This document shows positions 21,094 to 31,883 of a stretch of 64,000 nucleotides of DNA, piece by piece. The notes beneath the pieces are model-generated. The model ran no database searches. It saw nothing but the letters and a program-made list of their open reading frames with translations, and was not told the DNA's origin. The translations under genes were made by a program, and so were the position numbers. The stretch covers positions 2,108,001 to 2,172,000 of the forward strand of contig NC_089176.1 in assembly GCF_947507565.1 (NCBI RefSeq), given 5' to 3'. This stretch comes from Oscarella lobularis (Eukaryota; Porifera; Homoscleromorpha; Homosclerophorida; Oscarellidae). Position 1 is the first letter of the stretch; every line of letters begins with the position of its first letter.

Positions 21094-22595
21094 GAGTGCT
21101 GTACGTCTTCTTAACGTTCATCGTGTTGCAATGTTTCTTTTCCTTTTCTTACTTTTTTCATTTTCATATGACTTCTCGTCATTTTGCTAGAAAAACGCTA
21201 AGAAATAACGCAGCATGGTCGCAAGAATTGCATGCATGCTTTGTGAGCTTGCTCATTTTGGGCTTTTGGACCATTTTCTGTGGCAAACTCCCATCGCCAA
21301 ATACGATTTCTACTTTCAAACTACACCGCCGTTCAGCCCGTTCTTCTCCAGGACGGCACTACTAGAAGGAGAAGGAGACCTGAACTGAGATTTTTCTTGC
21401 AAATGACCTGTTAAAAACGCCACAAGAGCAGGGAATGACAACGCGAGAGGAATAATGAGGCGGTTGGGGTGTGTAAACAGATTATCGGAAGAGCTAGACA
21501 GTTCTAAACGCATTTCAAGAGATCGCCGTCACCTTACTTCGAGGCACGCGATGCATGTACGACATGTAAATCGAAGTAGAGAAGGGTTTCTACACTGTAA
21601 GGTGATTTGAATTTCGCGCGCAACAAAATCGTGTGCGCGCGCTACCCTCGATTGCTTGACTTCGTTTACGCTCGACAACGGCTCCGACAACGGCTCTCGA
21701 AGCGAAAATCGGACAGGACACAGGTTATAACCAAAAAGAGCGCTGTTTTTGATTGCGATTGATAAGTGAAGGGAAAAGGGGGCTCCCTCTCGTTGCCTTT
21801 CGCGAATGCCTATAGTACCGCGTTCGAAAATGGTTCTAAACTGCCATTCAAACCATTTTATTACTCATTCGAGCATCGAGCATCTCGTTTAGAGCTGTTT
21901 GAAGCTAAAAAATGACATCGGATATGGCGCATCACTCGGGAGTTTTTCGCGCTACGACACGACGCTTCCCATGCACTACGGCGGAACAACGTACGCCCAT
22001 GCACCGACCGTGAATCAGTTCCACTCAAAGGACTCACCACGATCGACTAACCTCGCCTAGTCTACCTACTGTACACTATCTTCCTGCACGCCAGAAGTCC
22101 TGATGTATCCTAGTCGTGACGACAAGCTCTTCCGCTTCTCGTCAGGACGTGCTTGCTTCTGCAACCACACAACAGATGGTGATGTTATCGCTGGCCACAT
22201 TGGCGGAGGAGGATCGCGTTCACTTAACGATGTTACGACACAGAGAGGATGAATTCACTACTAGGTGTCATCGTTCGTCTGCTAGGCTTTGAAGATCGAC
22301 GCTTCCCGTTCACTTGGGACATTTGAAAGGGCGTACGGCGGACCGACGTTCGACCATTCATTGACCGTGAGAATCGATCATATTTTTTTCGCAGCTGGTG
22401 GCAACTTCATAGGACGCAAGCTGAGCAAATAGGAGATGATTCAAACAGACATGCACAGACAACATGTTTTGTTTTGTAATAACGTATACATAATAATTTA
22501 CATTGCGCGACCGTACGTGACTGCATCAGGTGAGTCAGCGGAAATAAGCATGATTAGGGATTAGGAAATATTACCATTCGACCCCTGAAGAAGAG
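21094..22595. other. Intergenic region holding a dispersed repeat
   Basis: No gene recognised. From about 21950 to 22255 it carries a repeat also found at 27005-27250. A second partial match to the start of this repeat (gacgcttccc ... gtacggcgga) occurs near 22300-22375. Confidence 0.6.
21950..22255 (+). repeat. Dispersed repeat, copy 1
   Basis: The stretch containing catgcactacggc, aaggactcaccacgatcgac, tcctgcacgccagaagtcct and ggatcgcgttcacttaa matches 27005-27250 in the same order at high identity. The translated frame (MHYGGTTYAHAPT ... GDVIAGHIGG) has stops, so this may be a relic of a gene or a non-autonomous element. I cannot name it. Confidence 0.65.
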
Positions 22596-22604
22596 TATAA
22601 AAGG
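22596..22604 (+). promoter_or_regulatory. TATA box of complement-like gene
   Basis: The sequence tataaaagg lies 47 bp upstream of the ATG at 22643, so the leader would be under 20 bases. Confidence 0.6.
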
Positions 22605-22642
22605 ACGACGGGTTCGGAGGAGTTGGCACTCTGCTTCATACC

Positions 22643-25600
22643 ATGAAAACGGCATACTTGGGTGTGCTTCTCCTAGCTGCCGTCGTTGAAGGTGGTAAAG
22701 ATTTCACAGAGACATTTCATCTAGTTGTTTCTCTTTAGAGATAAAACCGGACAACCTTTTGTGCGCACCTCAGGGTCTTCCTTTGAGTCGAGGGACCTTG
22801 GTGTATCCCGTACCAGACCCTGAAAAGTGGCCGAACTTCTATGACGAAGTCCGTGACTGCGAGTGGCAGTTCCGGACTTCCAGATGCAATCGGATAGTTG
22901 TAACGGTGGAGTTTCTTGACACCGAACAAGGAGACGTCGTCGAGATCATAGATGAAGCAACGAACAGAGTCTTGGGCAGACTTTCAGGACGATCTAATGA
23001 GTCTCCCCGTTTTCCTAAACAGTACGTTTCTTGTTATGCCGAGATGACAATTCGTTTCATCACAAACCGAAATGGGAAAAGAGGAGAGGGATTTAAAATT
23101 TCCTACACAGCAGACAGTACGTAACTCACTTCAATGGTACTACTTTGTAGTTATTTCAAACCGCAGCAAACATGGTCAATTCAAAAATTATTTCGTCGGG
23201 GAGAGTTGGAGCCGACTGGACAATTTGCGGACATGTCGATCGCCCGGCCTGTTTGAATTTCTTCAATATCCGCAACAACACATATTATTTTTACGTCGAT
23301 GTTTTGAACAGCAAAGGCGACAATTGGCAAAGAAGCAAAATATCTTACGAAGAAGGTTCAAGCAAGACTGTCATTGCTAAAAGACTAATTAAGTTTCAAC
23401 TAAGAAGCAGACTCTACGAAGGCTTTAAAGCTAAACTCTGCGGTACATTGTTGTGCTGTTGTAACAAAGTCAAATAGTATTTTTTCTAGGTTCATTGACG
23501 TGTAAAGGTACTTCTTCAGTGCTACATGGAGGCTGGACTTCCGTATCTAGATGGTACTGTGAAAAAATAGAGCAAATCGTCTGCGATAAAGGCTACCAAA
23601 TGTACGGTTGGGAACTAAGAACTTGTAGATACGACGGAAAATGGAATTCTCCAAGTTCTCGGTGCGACAGTAAGAAATTTAATTAAACAAAATGGAGTTT
23701 TTAACAATATTAATTTATTTTGATAGGAATAAAGTGTCCCAATGTAACTAATGTAACCATCGGCAGCGGAAGTTTTATTCATTTCAACAAAATCCGAAGC
23801 GAATTTTACCTTGATGAAGAAATAGAGTGGAAATGCGAAAGGGGCTACTCTCACCTAGAAGAATATTCCGATGACCTTCCCTCTCATGTCAGATTGCGCT
23901 TTCAGGAACGAGTGTTGTCTAAGTACGGCAAAAATATCCATGATATGACGATAAGCGAACTCATCGAGAACGACATTTCCATGCTTTTCGCCACACAAAA
24001 AGGAAAAATCATTTGCACGGCTGATGGATGGACAAGATTTCCAAAATGCGAATGTAAGCCAGCTTCCTTCAGTTTCAAAAGATATTTCGACTATTGTTTC
24101 TTTCGAAGTTATTGAATGTTTCGAGCTTTCCGGTAGTCTAGAAAACGGCATTGTTTCCGGTATGGAATACTATTTGTCGACTCGCCGCTTTTCTTGCAAC
24201 AGTGGATTTGCTCTTGTTGGCTACAGTTTCGCCACCTGCATGGTTAATTTCGAATGGAGCGTCCCTCTTCCAAAATGTACGGAGACGTCATTGCGTACCA
24301 GATAAAATATTAATGATTTATTCAAATGCAGGTCTACCCAAAGCTGATTTTGATTTGGTTAAAAACCAAATCGCGACGTTTGAAAACAAATTCTTGCTTC
24401 CCTTAGCAACATATTCTCGCAATGCTCAACCCGACGAGAATATGCTTGAAGAGCACGATCGCCTCGACGCTCAGTCCGACGTCAAACTGGATCTTCTCCT
24501 CGCTTTCAATATTCACTCGGAAACTCCTTACGAAGACGCGTATGAACTATTTCGAAATAAGACTATTATGAACTTCCCAATTGAGGCAGAAAAGACCCGC
24601 GTAGCTGTCTTAGTTTTCGATAATGTGTCGACGTGGAACTTCATACCTGGAAAAAAGACTGAGGCAGAAAAGAAGCGCGCTACTGTCATATATTACAATA
24701 CGGGGACGTGGGGAAAAATACACGATGAAATAGCTGACACGATCACACGAGCTCCTTTTAACAGATCTGAAACTTACGAAGAGTTCACAGACAAGATTAA
24801 CTTGATGTTTGAGAAGGGAATAGGCGGTAAACCAAGAGATGCGAAGAGAGCGGCTGTAATTGTTCACGGGAAATATCCATTGATCCATAATAAACAACGC
24901 GCTTTGGCTGCAAAGAAGCGTTTCAAGCAATTGAACGTCAAAGCAATTCACATTTCAACGCAGGAGATGAGCTTGCCGCACAATATACCCTCGATGGACT
25001 TAATCGTATTCAATATCACCAAACATTTCCGCAATTTTGTGAACTATTCGAGCCCAAGTAACAGATACGGTATTATGTTTATAATTAAACTTGGCTTCTC
25101 TGTGCAGCGACGGTCGATGATCTTTGCGGTGTAGCTGGCGCTCCGGGCCGGCACTATCCCTTTTCCAACTTTTCAGTTGCAGCACATGGGGCCTGGCCCT
25201 GGCTCGTCACCGTCCTTGGTAACGGAGAGTATGAATGCGACGGCGTTCTCGTTCACCGTCGATGGGTAGTCACTGGTGCTGACTGTTTCAAAAAGGCAAC
25301 TCGTACGGAAGGTAGGTTAAACGGCACAATCGACAAAAATAAAATAGAAGTTCGAGTTGGACAATACGAACTGGACAAAGACGTAATAACAATGAGCAAA
25401 TACAACAGAATCGGCGTTCTGACTCGAGGAGATCAACCACCGTCTGGACTGGATGTGCCGCGTTCAATGAGAAAGTTCAAACCGGATACACTCGAAAATA
25501 ACATTGCTGTGCTAAGGCTCAACACACCACCAGTAGGGGTGAATCGCTTTCGAAAACCTATTTGTTCCCCAAGGTATTCGGAGTATAACACGATGATGAG

Positions 25601-25967
25601 CGATGAAATGATTGCAGTCGGACAGACGGCGTTCCTTGTGGGGTACCAATACGTGAAAGATGGCGAAAGAGTCTTTCCGAATGTTCCTATTGAGTCGAGT
25701 GTTGTTATAGCTAATTTGTCCGAGTGCAGGCAGAGGTGGCCTGCGAAAACCATTATAGATTCGAATCTGTGTGTTCGTGGCCTTCCTGGAGATATTCGCT
25801 ATGGAGCGATGGGCACTCCTCTTATGTGTCAGGATCCTAAGACGAACAGATACGTTCTATGCGGCGTGGGCAGTTTCGGCTTTGAGGGCTGCAACGACGG
25901 ATACGCCGTGTATACTAACATGAGGAAGTACGAAGAAATGATACGCGACACCGTTAGAATGGAATAG
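22643..25967 (+). CDS. Complement factor B/C2-like protein with inactive protease domain
   Basis: Eight exons: 22643-22694, 22739-23116, 23167-23442, 23490-23669, 23727-24053, 24109-24276, 24332 to about 25057 or 25069, and 25108-25967. Every junction is phase 1. The order is signal peptide (MKTAYLGVLLLAAVVEG), CUB domain, a second extracellular module without clear name, three CCP/sushi domains (LTCKGTSS; IKCPNVTN; IECFELSGSLENG), a VWA-like domain and a trypsin-like domain. CUB aside, this is the plan of factor B/C2, which with C3b forms the C3 convertase. The VWA metal site DxSxS is replaced near AFNIHSE. In the protease domain WVVTAAHC reads WVVTGADC, the Asp of DIAL is Asn (NNIAVLRL) and GDSGGPL reads GAMGTPL. 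All three catalytic residues are therefore missing, and it should be proteolytically dead. Cysteine pattern and fold core remain, so it may bind without cutting. Confidence 0.8.
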
Positions 25968-26470
25968 AATAGCCTCAGTATAAGAAGGAAGTTTTTTCAA
26001 CTGACCGTGTGAACTAGCATAGATGTGAAGTGTTTTTCGTTTTTCGTTTTTGTTTGTGATAGCGTTTTACAGCATCATGATTCTTGTTTGGTCTTTCTGT
26101 AAAGGTTACAGAAAAAGCCTTCTTTCTATAGCTAAGGTACAAAGGTAGCAAACTTCAAACACGAATTACCTACGGTGAAAATTGGACTGTTCTCAATCTA
26201 ACAGTCTTCAGTCTGATCTGAACGCTAGCTAGGTCACGGTGTTGGAACCAGCTCTTCGCGGCGTGCAACCTAAAATTAGTCAACCGATAATTCGTCGCGA
26301 AGGAAGCCTTTTTCGTGGGCAGATCTTTCACGTCAAAACGCGCGCTAAAGCGTCGTTCAGCTCTGCTGAGCACATACATTCGCCTCTAGCGCCGACTCTA
26401 AGCGAAGACGAGTCTTCCGATGGCTCCCAAGCGCTCTCGTGAGACCCAAAAGACGTCTTGGTACGAACTG
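25968..26470. other. Intergenic, nothing recognised
   Basis: Sequence between the complement-like gene and the sulfatase fragment. T-rich just after the stop (near 26035-26060). No domain-bearing frame. Confidence 0.5.
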
Positions 26471-26745
26471 CGATAGCATATATCTACTCGACTCTTAGTC
26501 GTAAGAATGTTCACAAAAAAAATAGAAACAACAGGTATAGCTACATAAACGTCATTCCTTTTGCCAGGGGATCCACGCTCCGCCGTGCGGATATCGTGGC
26601 GGCACATCGCTGCAAATCTCTTCAAATGAATCGTCAAGACGGACGGCAACCGATCGAACATCGTGCTGATCTCCGCTTCCGTGTGCATTCGGCACTCGAT
26701 CGTCGCAATAGACCTCCTGTCAGCCGTTCCAATCGCCCGCATAAG
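26471..26745 (-). pseudogene. Arylsulfatase 3' fragment fused to a USP-like fragment
   Basis: The part 26471-26605 repeats the 3' flank and last codons of the arylsulfatase gene (27330-27490), including ttttgccaggggatccacgc. On the minus strand it encodes VPPRYP then HGGAWIPWQKE and a stop, with an in-frame loss of about ten residues against the parent [27 protein letters not shown]. Upstream, in another frame, is RLPSVLTIHLKRFAA, which resembles the LPxVLTIHLKRF motif of ubiquitin-specific proteases. Neither piece is complete, so this is a patchwork of gene relics. Confidence 0.55.
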
Positions 26746-26765
26746 TGAACGCTGATCGACGCGCT

Positions 26766-26849
26766 ACTAGCCTCGCAAGCCAGGCTCTCCCAGTAGTGGA
26801 CGCGCTAAAGCGCGCTTCACTACGGGAGAGCCTGGCTTGCGAGGCTAGT
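26766..26849. repeat. Near-perfect 41-bp inverted repeat (hairpin)
   Basis: Arms 26766-26806 and 26809-26849 are reverse complements apart from a few changes, with only two bases between. The outer end reads actagcctcgcaagccaggc. Such compact palindromes are typical of foldback elements or MITE ends. No coding capacity. Confidence 0.8.
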
Positions 26850-27004
26850 CGTCGACGATCCCGAGGTCGAGGACGTGTCGGACGGGAACGCTGACGTAAA
26901 GTCGACTTCCCGTATCGTCAACACAATAGTCTTTCGCGCTGGGTTTAGTTTCCTCTGGTTTCGTCGTCGCCGCCGTTTGGGTCTTTGTTTTCTTTCGCGG
27001 CGCT

Positions 27005-27250
27005 TCTCATGCACTACGGCAGAGTGAATCAGTTTCCACTGAAAGGACTCACCACGATCGACTAACCTCGCCTACGGTATTCTACCTACTTCTTCCTGCA
27101 CGCCAGAAGTCCTAATCTATCCTAGTCGTGATGACAAGCTCTTCCACGCCTCGTCAGGACGTGCTGGCTTCGGAAACGAGCGAAATCACGACAAATGGTG
27201 ATGTCATCGTTTGCCATCTTGGCGGAGTAGGTGGATCGCGTTCACTTAAT
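27005..27250 (+). repeat. Dispersed repeat, copy 2
   Basis: Matches 21950-22255 in order and orientation, with several small indels (for example the missing tract after cactacggc). It ends in the shared ggatcgcgttcacttaa. Confidence 0.65.
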
Positions 27251-27400
27251 TAAGCATCTATTTGTGAATTAAGGGTTTTTGAGGAGGACTATGGCAGAGG
27301 GGATCCCGCATATAGCAGCTGCGTGCAAACTGCGATAGCATACTCGACTCTTAGCCGTAAGAATGTTCACAAAAAAATACAAACAACAGATACATAGATG

Positions 27401-29100
27401 TCATTCCTTTTGCCAGGGGACCCACGCTCCACCGTGCAATTGAGGACAAGCCATTGGGTCCGGATCCGGATATCGTGGCGGCACAGCCGTGCGATTGTAA
27501 TATTCGATTCTGTCCAGCAACTCTTTGACTTTCTCAGGAAAGGCGCCTTTCAAATCTTTCCGCTCCTCCGGATCATCAGTCACATTGAAGAGCCAAGTAC
27601 CGGTCGTCACATTTCCCATACATGATTCTCCCGCCGGACATGACATACCTGGCGGAGGCACCCAACTCGAATTCCCAGGATCGCCGACAATCAATTTCCA
27701 ATCGCCAATCCGAATACCCGCCCTATAGCTAAACGACTCATAGGTATTGTTGTAAACGGGTCGAATCTCGTGAAGAATTTCCGTCCTTGGTGACGGGGCT
27801 CCGTTGCTGATGGTGTCCCACTGGTTATAACCATCGAGCGTCAGTCCACTGACGTTTCCACCGGCAAGGTGAACCAGTGTGGGAAACCAGTCGGTGACGT
27901 GAATTAGTTCCTGGCTGATTCTCTTCGTTTTCTTGATTATACTGCCGTGAACGAATCCGATGCCTTTCATTCCGCCTTCCCATAGAGAACCTTTCCATCC
28001 TCTCAAAGGCCAGTTGTTACCACCCTCGTACACCTAAGACAATCACGGATTAGTTAGCTTACGTCTCCTTTACTTTTTTTTCTAGTTACCCAACTAAAAG
28101 ATCTTACCTGGCCGCCGTTGTCAGTGCTGAATACTATCAGCGTATTGTTACTGAATCCTTTAGAGGTCAACGCTTTTGTGATGTTTCCTACTCCTTCGTC
28201 CATGGCTGACACCATTCCTGCGTACATTCGTCGCTTTTTGTCTTGAATGTGCATATAAGGAACAACGTAAGATTCTGGCACTTCCAAGGGCGCGTGAACG
28301 GCTTGGTAAGGAAGATAAACGAAGAACGGTCCCTTTGCGGCGTCGTGGCTTTGGATGATGCTAACGACTTCTTTAGTGAAGAGGTGAGTAGAGTAATAGC
28401 CACTTTCATTTCTTGTCACCTAAAAAAGTGCAAGTAGAGCGTACATTGAAGAGAAAGATCACCAAAAAAGGCATTACATAATTAATTAATTAGGAAACAC
28501 CTTCCTCTGAGGAGTTTGAGAGAATTACACAGGGACCGTGCATGTATTGCACTATCTAACCTCTTCATTTCTATGAAAATCTACTCCTGTCCAGTTGCCA
28601 GTCGCTTTCCAATGACCGTATTCTCCAGGCCCCCTTAGATGCGTTATGTAATCTTCGCTTCCCGTCAAGTATCCGTAGTACGAATCGAATCCACGTCGCG
28701 TAGGCAAATATTCTGGTTTGTAGAATCCGACGTGCCATTTTCCAATGGCGTGAGTCGAATAACCGGCCTCCTTTAGTTTCTCCGGCAAAAGGACATCGTC
28801 GAGAGGAATTCCGTTCGGTTGAGCCGGCTTGATGATTCCGCATTGGAGTCCGGTATGAATTTGGTATCTACCGGATAGAAGCTGACTTCTAGTTGGCGTG
28901 CATATCGGCTGAACGTAATAGTTCTCGAGTTTGACTCCCTCGCTTGCAAGCCGATCCAAATTGGGCGTGTCTATTTCACTATCGTGGTATCCTATGTCGT
29001 GAAAACCGTAGTCGTCGGCCAGTATAAAAATTAAGTTTGGCCGTTGGTTGGCAGACACGGCAGCTACAAGAAACGCAAACAAACTGGCAACTTGTCTCAT
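27401..29100 (-). CDS. Arylsulfatase (arylsulfatase B-like)
   Basis: Three exons, 29100-28561, 28419-28108 and 28033-27401, joined in phase 0 at GT-AG introns, give about 494 residues. A signal peptide ([17 protein letters not shown]) is followed by the sulfatase domain. Visible active-site features are [14 protein letters not shown] (metal-binding Asp pair), [12 protein letters not shown] with Cys67 as the formylglycine precursor, GKWHVG, HAPLEVP and STDNGGQ. Sulfatases of this type remove sulfate esters from glycosaminoglycans or other sulfated sugars in lysosomes or outside the cell. Several N-glycosylation sites lie in exon 3 and the C-terminal CPAGESC pair could form a disulfide. All key residues are present, so it should be active. 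Its 3' end has been copied to 26471-26605. Confidence 0.9.
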
Positions 29101-29935
29101 TTCAGTTGCATCTAATGAGACCCGTATATCTATAGGCTTCGCTTATTTGCATAATTCTGTGAACAAACAACATGCAGTTTGACTATCATAGCCGCAACTC
29201 AACAGTGCAAAAAACGATTTATTATGTCTGAACTATTCGATGACGGTCTACGTGTACTGTATCTACGCGGTGGTTAGAGCCGCACACAATTAGGGCTAAA
29301 CGTAGTACTTTCCCGTTCACTCTGAGCAACAATAGTCAACGACGATTTTTCTCCCTCTATTTTCTCACCTTGCACGTAGCAGCTCGACTCTCCATCAAGC
29401 GGTGATACAATTAGCGTCGTCTCGCAATGACAAGGAAATTCACAAATTTCGCTTTCCACTGAGAAAAAGCAGATAGCCGTCTGAAGCCATCTGAATCAGT
29501 TTAAACGCGCGCCATATATAGCCAGAAAAGATGATGCTATTCAGCTGTCGGCAGCTTGTTCTTGCGTGGGCGGATCCGCGTCGCTAACGTCTATTGCGCG
29601 CTTATCTCTTGCGATTTGTCCTAATTTTGGTCTGACAGCTGCGAGTTGTCCCAGGCTTGCGGTAGGGTCTAAATGTTGAAACGCGCGTGCACGCTTTCTC
29701 TAATTTCGGACGTATCAGAAATGTTTGCGTAAAGAAGTATTGACGTCAAACGATGTCTGGCGCCAGTGGCCCACACGCAACTGCAGTAGTTATGTTAGTT
29801 AATTACATAATTAGTAAGATCCTGTCGTTTTTTCAGCCGTCCCAGCCAATAAAAGCAACTTAGTCTGGCAAGAGGCTTCATTCTCAGCGGAAGCCTCCAG
29901 CCAAGTCGATCGTAACGCGTGCCTCCAAATTCACA
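29101..29935. other. Divergent intergenic region with promoter elements
   Basis: Lies between the starts of the arylsulfatase (-) and the small Cys-rich gene (+). On the plus strand agccaataaaagc near 29844 could serve as a TATA-like box about 90 bp before the ATG at 29936. No other gene is seen. Confidence 0.5.
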
Positions 29936-30262
29936 ATGCGTACTCTCTTTGCTGCTCTCCTTGCCGTCGGTCTCGTCTACGCAACTCAGATCGATATCAG
30001 AGAAGCTCTGCCCAACTGTGAGGATATAATACTCAACTGCCTGTACAACAAAGCTTGCAGCCCACTGCTCATTCCGTATCTATCCGATTGTGATCCTGCT
30101 GAAAACCCTAAAGGATGCACCCCGGCTTGCGCCCACGCCGCCCAGGCAGTGGCAAATAATAGCGTCGGACACGATCTGGGAATTCCGAATGGGTGCATGT
30201 GCGAACCCGACGCAGAGTTCTGCCAGAAGTACCTCAACGTCGTTTCGACGTGTCATCACTGA
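29936..30262 (+). CDS. Small secreted ten-cysteine protein, GDNF/GAS1-like pattern
   Basis: An intronless gene of 108 residues. A signal peptide (MRTLFAALLAVGLVYA) is followed by a compact domain with ten cysteines: NC, NC, AC, DC, GC, AC, GC, MC, FC, TC. The order C-C-C-C-C-x3-C-...-CxC-C with helical spacers, and SPLLIPYLSDC in the first half, resembles the GDNF receptor/GAS1 domain. That likeness is by eye only. With one domain and no membrane anchor it would be a free secreted protein. A polyadenylation signal aataaa lies at 30373-30378, 111 bp past the stop, supporting a real short transcript. Confidence 0.65.
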   Translation: MRTLFAALLAVGLVYATQIDIREALPNCEDIILNCLYNKACSPLLIPYLSDCDPAENPKGCTPACAHAAQAVANNSVGHDLGIPNGCMCEPDAEFCQKYLNVVSTCHH

Positions 30263-30372
30263 AACTGGGCCAAGAAACTGACAAAAGTCATTTGAATGTC
30301 TTTGCGGTTGGTGTCTGCATGTATCGTGGTCTGCTGTGTGTGCTCTTCGTTGTTTGTTGTACTTTCCGGTGC

Positions 30373-30378
30373 AATAAA
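30373..30378 (+). terminator. Polyadenylation signal of small secreted gene
   Basis: Canonical aataaa followed within 40 bp by a tg-rich stretch (gtctcggtttgtcttcg). Confidence 0.55.
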
Positions 30379-31160
30379 GTCTGCTGCAGCGTTAGTCTCG
30401 GTTTGTCTTCGCCATGCAGCCCCTCGAAATCCATCACTTGATGCATTCTCGTCGTCGCCCCGCCGGCGCGATGAGGAAGTTGTAAGATAATGAGAAGGCT
30501 AAGCGCTATTTCCACGAACTCCCCCCGGGCTAAAGTATGCAAACGCAGCTATTCTCTGATCTAACGTAAACTAATATGTTTTGGATCCAACGGCTTCAAT
30601 CCATAATGCGTCACGGTCGGCGTATACAGCGGTTGATCACAGGTTGGATCGTGTGATCTCGAGGCATATCTATATCGTGAAGTGACTATACCACTGCATG
30701 TAAAACTGAGAAGCCTGTGGCAAAGGAGATGTCATGCAAAAATAGCTCTGTATGAAACCGCTTTTTTCGCAATTAAGACCTTAGGAGTCGCATGAGGCTA
30801 AGATAAAAGCCAGCTGCCTCGAGCTTTGGAGTCGCGTGCCGAATCTAAGCGTACGTTTAGCCTATAGGCTGAACGAGGCTGGTTGAACGCTATGGCCTGA
30901 ACGGAACGCGAGCGTTGTGGTCCGGGAAGTCCGCGATGCGCGTTAAGGAGGTAATATCAATACCTCGGGTTTAAAGTGTTAAAAAAATAACACACGCTCA
31001 AAAATTATTTAGAAGTATCCTCTATCTATTGGCCGACTAGTTGCTTCCATAGTCTCAAAGGAACGTATGGAACGTCCGGTTTAGCAAGAGGAGGTCCTAT
31101 ACTAGTGCGCTAGAAGCCACGCCTTTAACCCCGCCCACGCGAGTGTCTGAAAACGACCGA
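30379..31160. other. Intergenic, nothing recognised
   Basis: No gene or RNA seen. A short palindromic tract (aagtgttaaaaaaataacac) lies near 30975. Confidence 0.5.
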
Positions 31161-31488
31161 GTAGGCATTTTTCGTGCAAGCTTTTGAGAATTATACGCGA
31201 TTTCGGGGTCCAACGAGCATGCGATCGCGATCGGCAAGCCCTAATCTCTGGTTTGACGAGCCACTTTTTCGATTAGTGAATTCGGTCGCGAAATATGGCC
31301 GTTTTTAGAAGAGTTAGGTCGTTTTTTCCTCGCCACTTCGTCGAAATCGTGCTGTATCTCACGAAATAGGCGACGAATCGAAAAAATGGCTCGTCAAACC
31401 AGAGATTAGGTCTTTCCGATCGCGATCGTGTGCGCGATTGTGCCCGAAATCGCTTCGCGTGAGAGAAATCGTGCACGAAAAATACTTA
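31161..31488. mobile_element. Inverted-repeat element, MITE-like or foldback
   Basis: Arms of about 115 bp at 31161-31278 and 31375-31488 are reverse complements with scattered mismatches and indels. Shared tracts include gcatttttcgtgca, gcgatttcgggg, gcgatcgcgatcgg, taatctctggtttgacgagc and ttttttcgatt. The 95-bp middle is unrelated and non-coding. I see no transposase and no certain target-site duplication, so non-autonomous DNA transposon is inference. Confidence 0.65.
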
Positions 31489-31883
31489 CATCGACTATTT
31501 TAGTCGCCATTACTGCGGTCGACGCGAAACCGCCGCGGATTCGGCTTCGTCGCGAAGCGTTAGTGCGATGAAACAACGTAATGATTACGTAGCTAGAAGG
31601 CGTGACAAGTCTCTAAATTAGACAAGCGCCGCCTTCTCCTAGCAACAGTTGCTATGCCCCGAGGTACCGATATTACCACCTTAACAACAAAAGAAGATTG
31701 AAGTTTCGGAAGAGTCAAGACGTCGTGCAAGGTCTCGTGTCGCGATGCTTTTGGTAGACGTTTTCGTAGACGTTTCCTGACAGATATGCAGCGGACCCCA
31801 CAAGAGTGTTTACAGAGCGCAACTGCGAGTGATCTCGTTATAATTCGGAAGTGTAGGCAAAAGGCGTACGCGGTCCACCCATC
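31489..31883. other. Upstream region of the polyketide synthase-like gene
   Basis: GC-rich in the first half (near 31515-31560). No clear TATA box. The ATG at 31884 is the first in frame with the KS domain. Confidence 0.4.
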
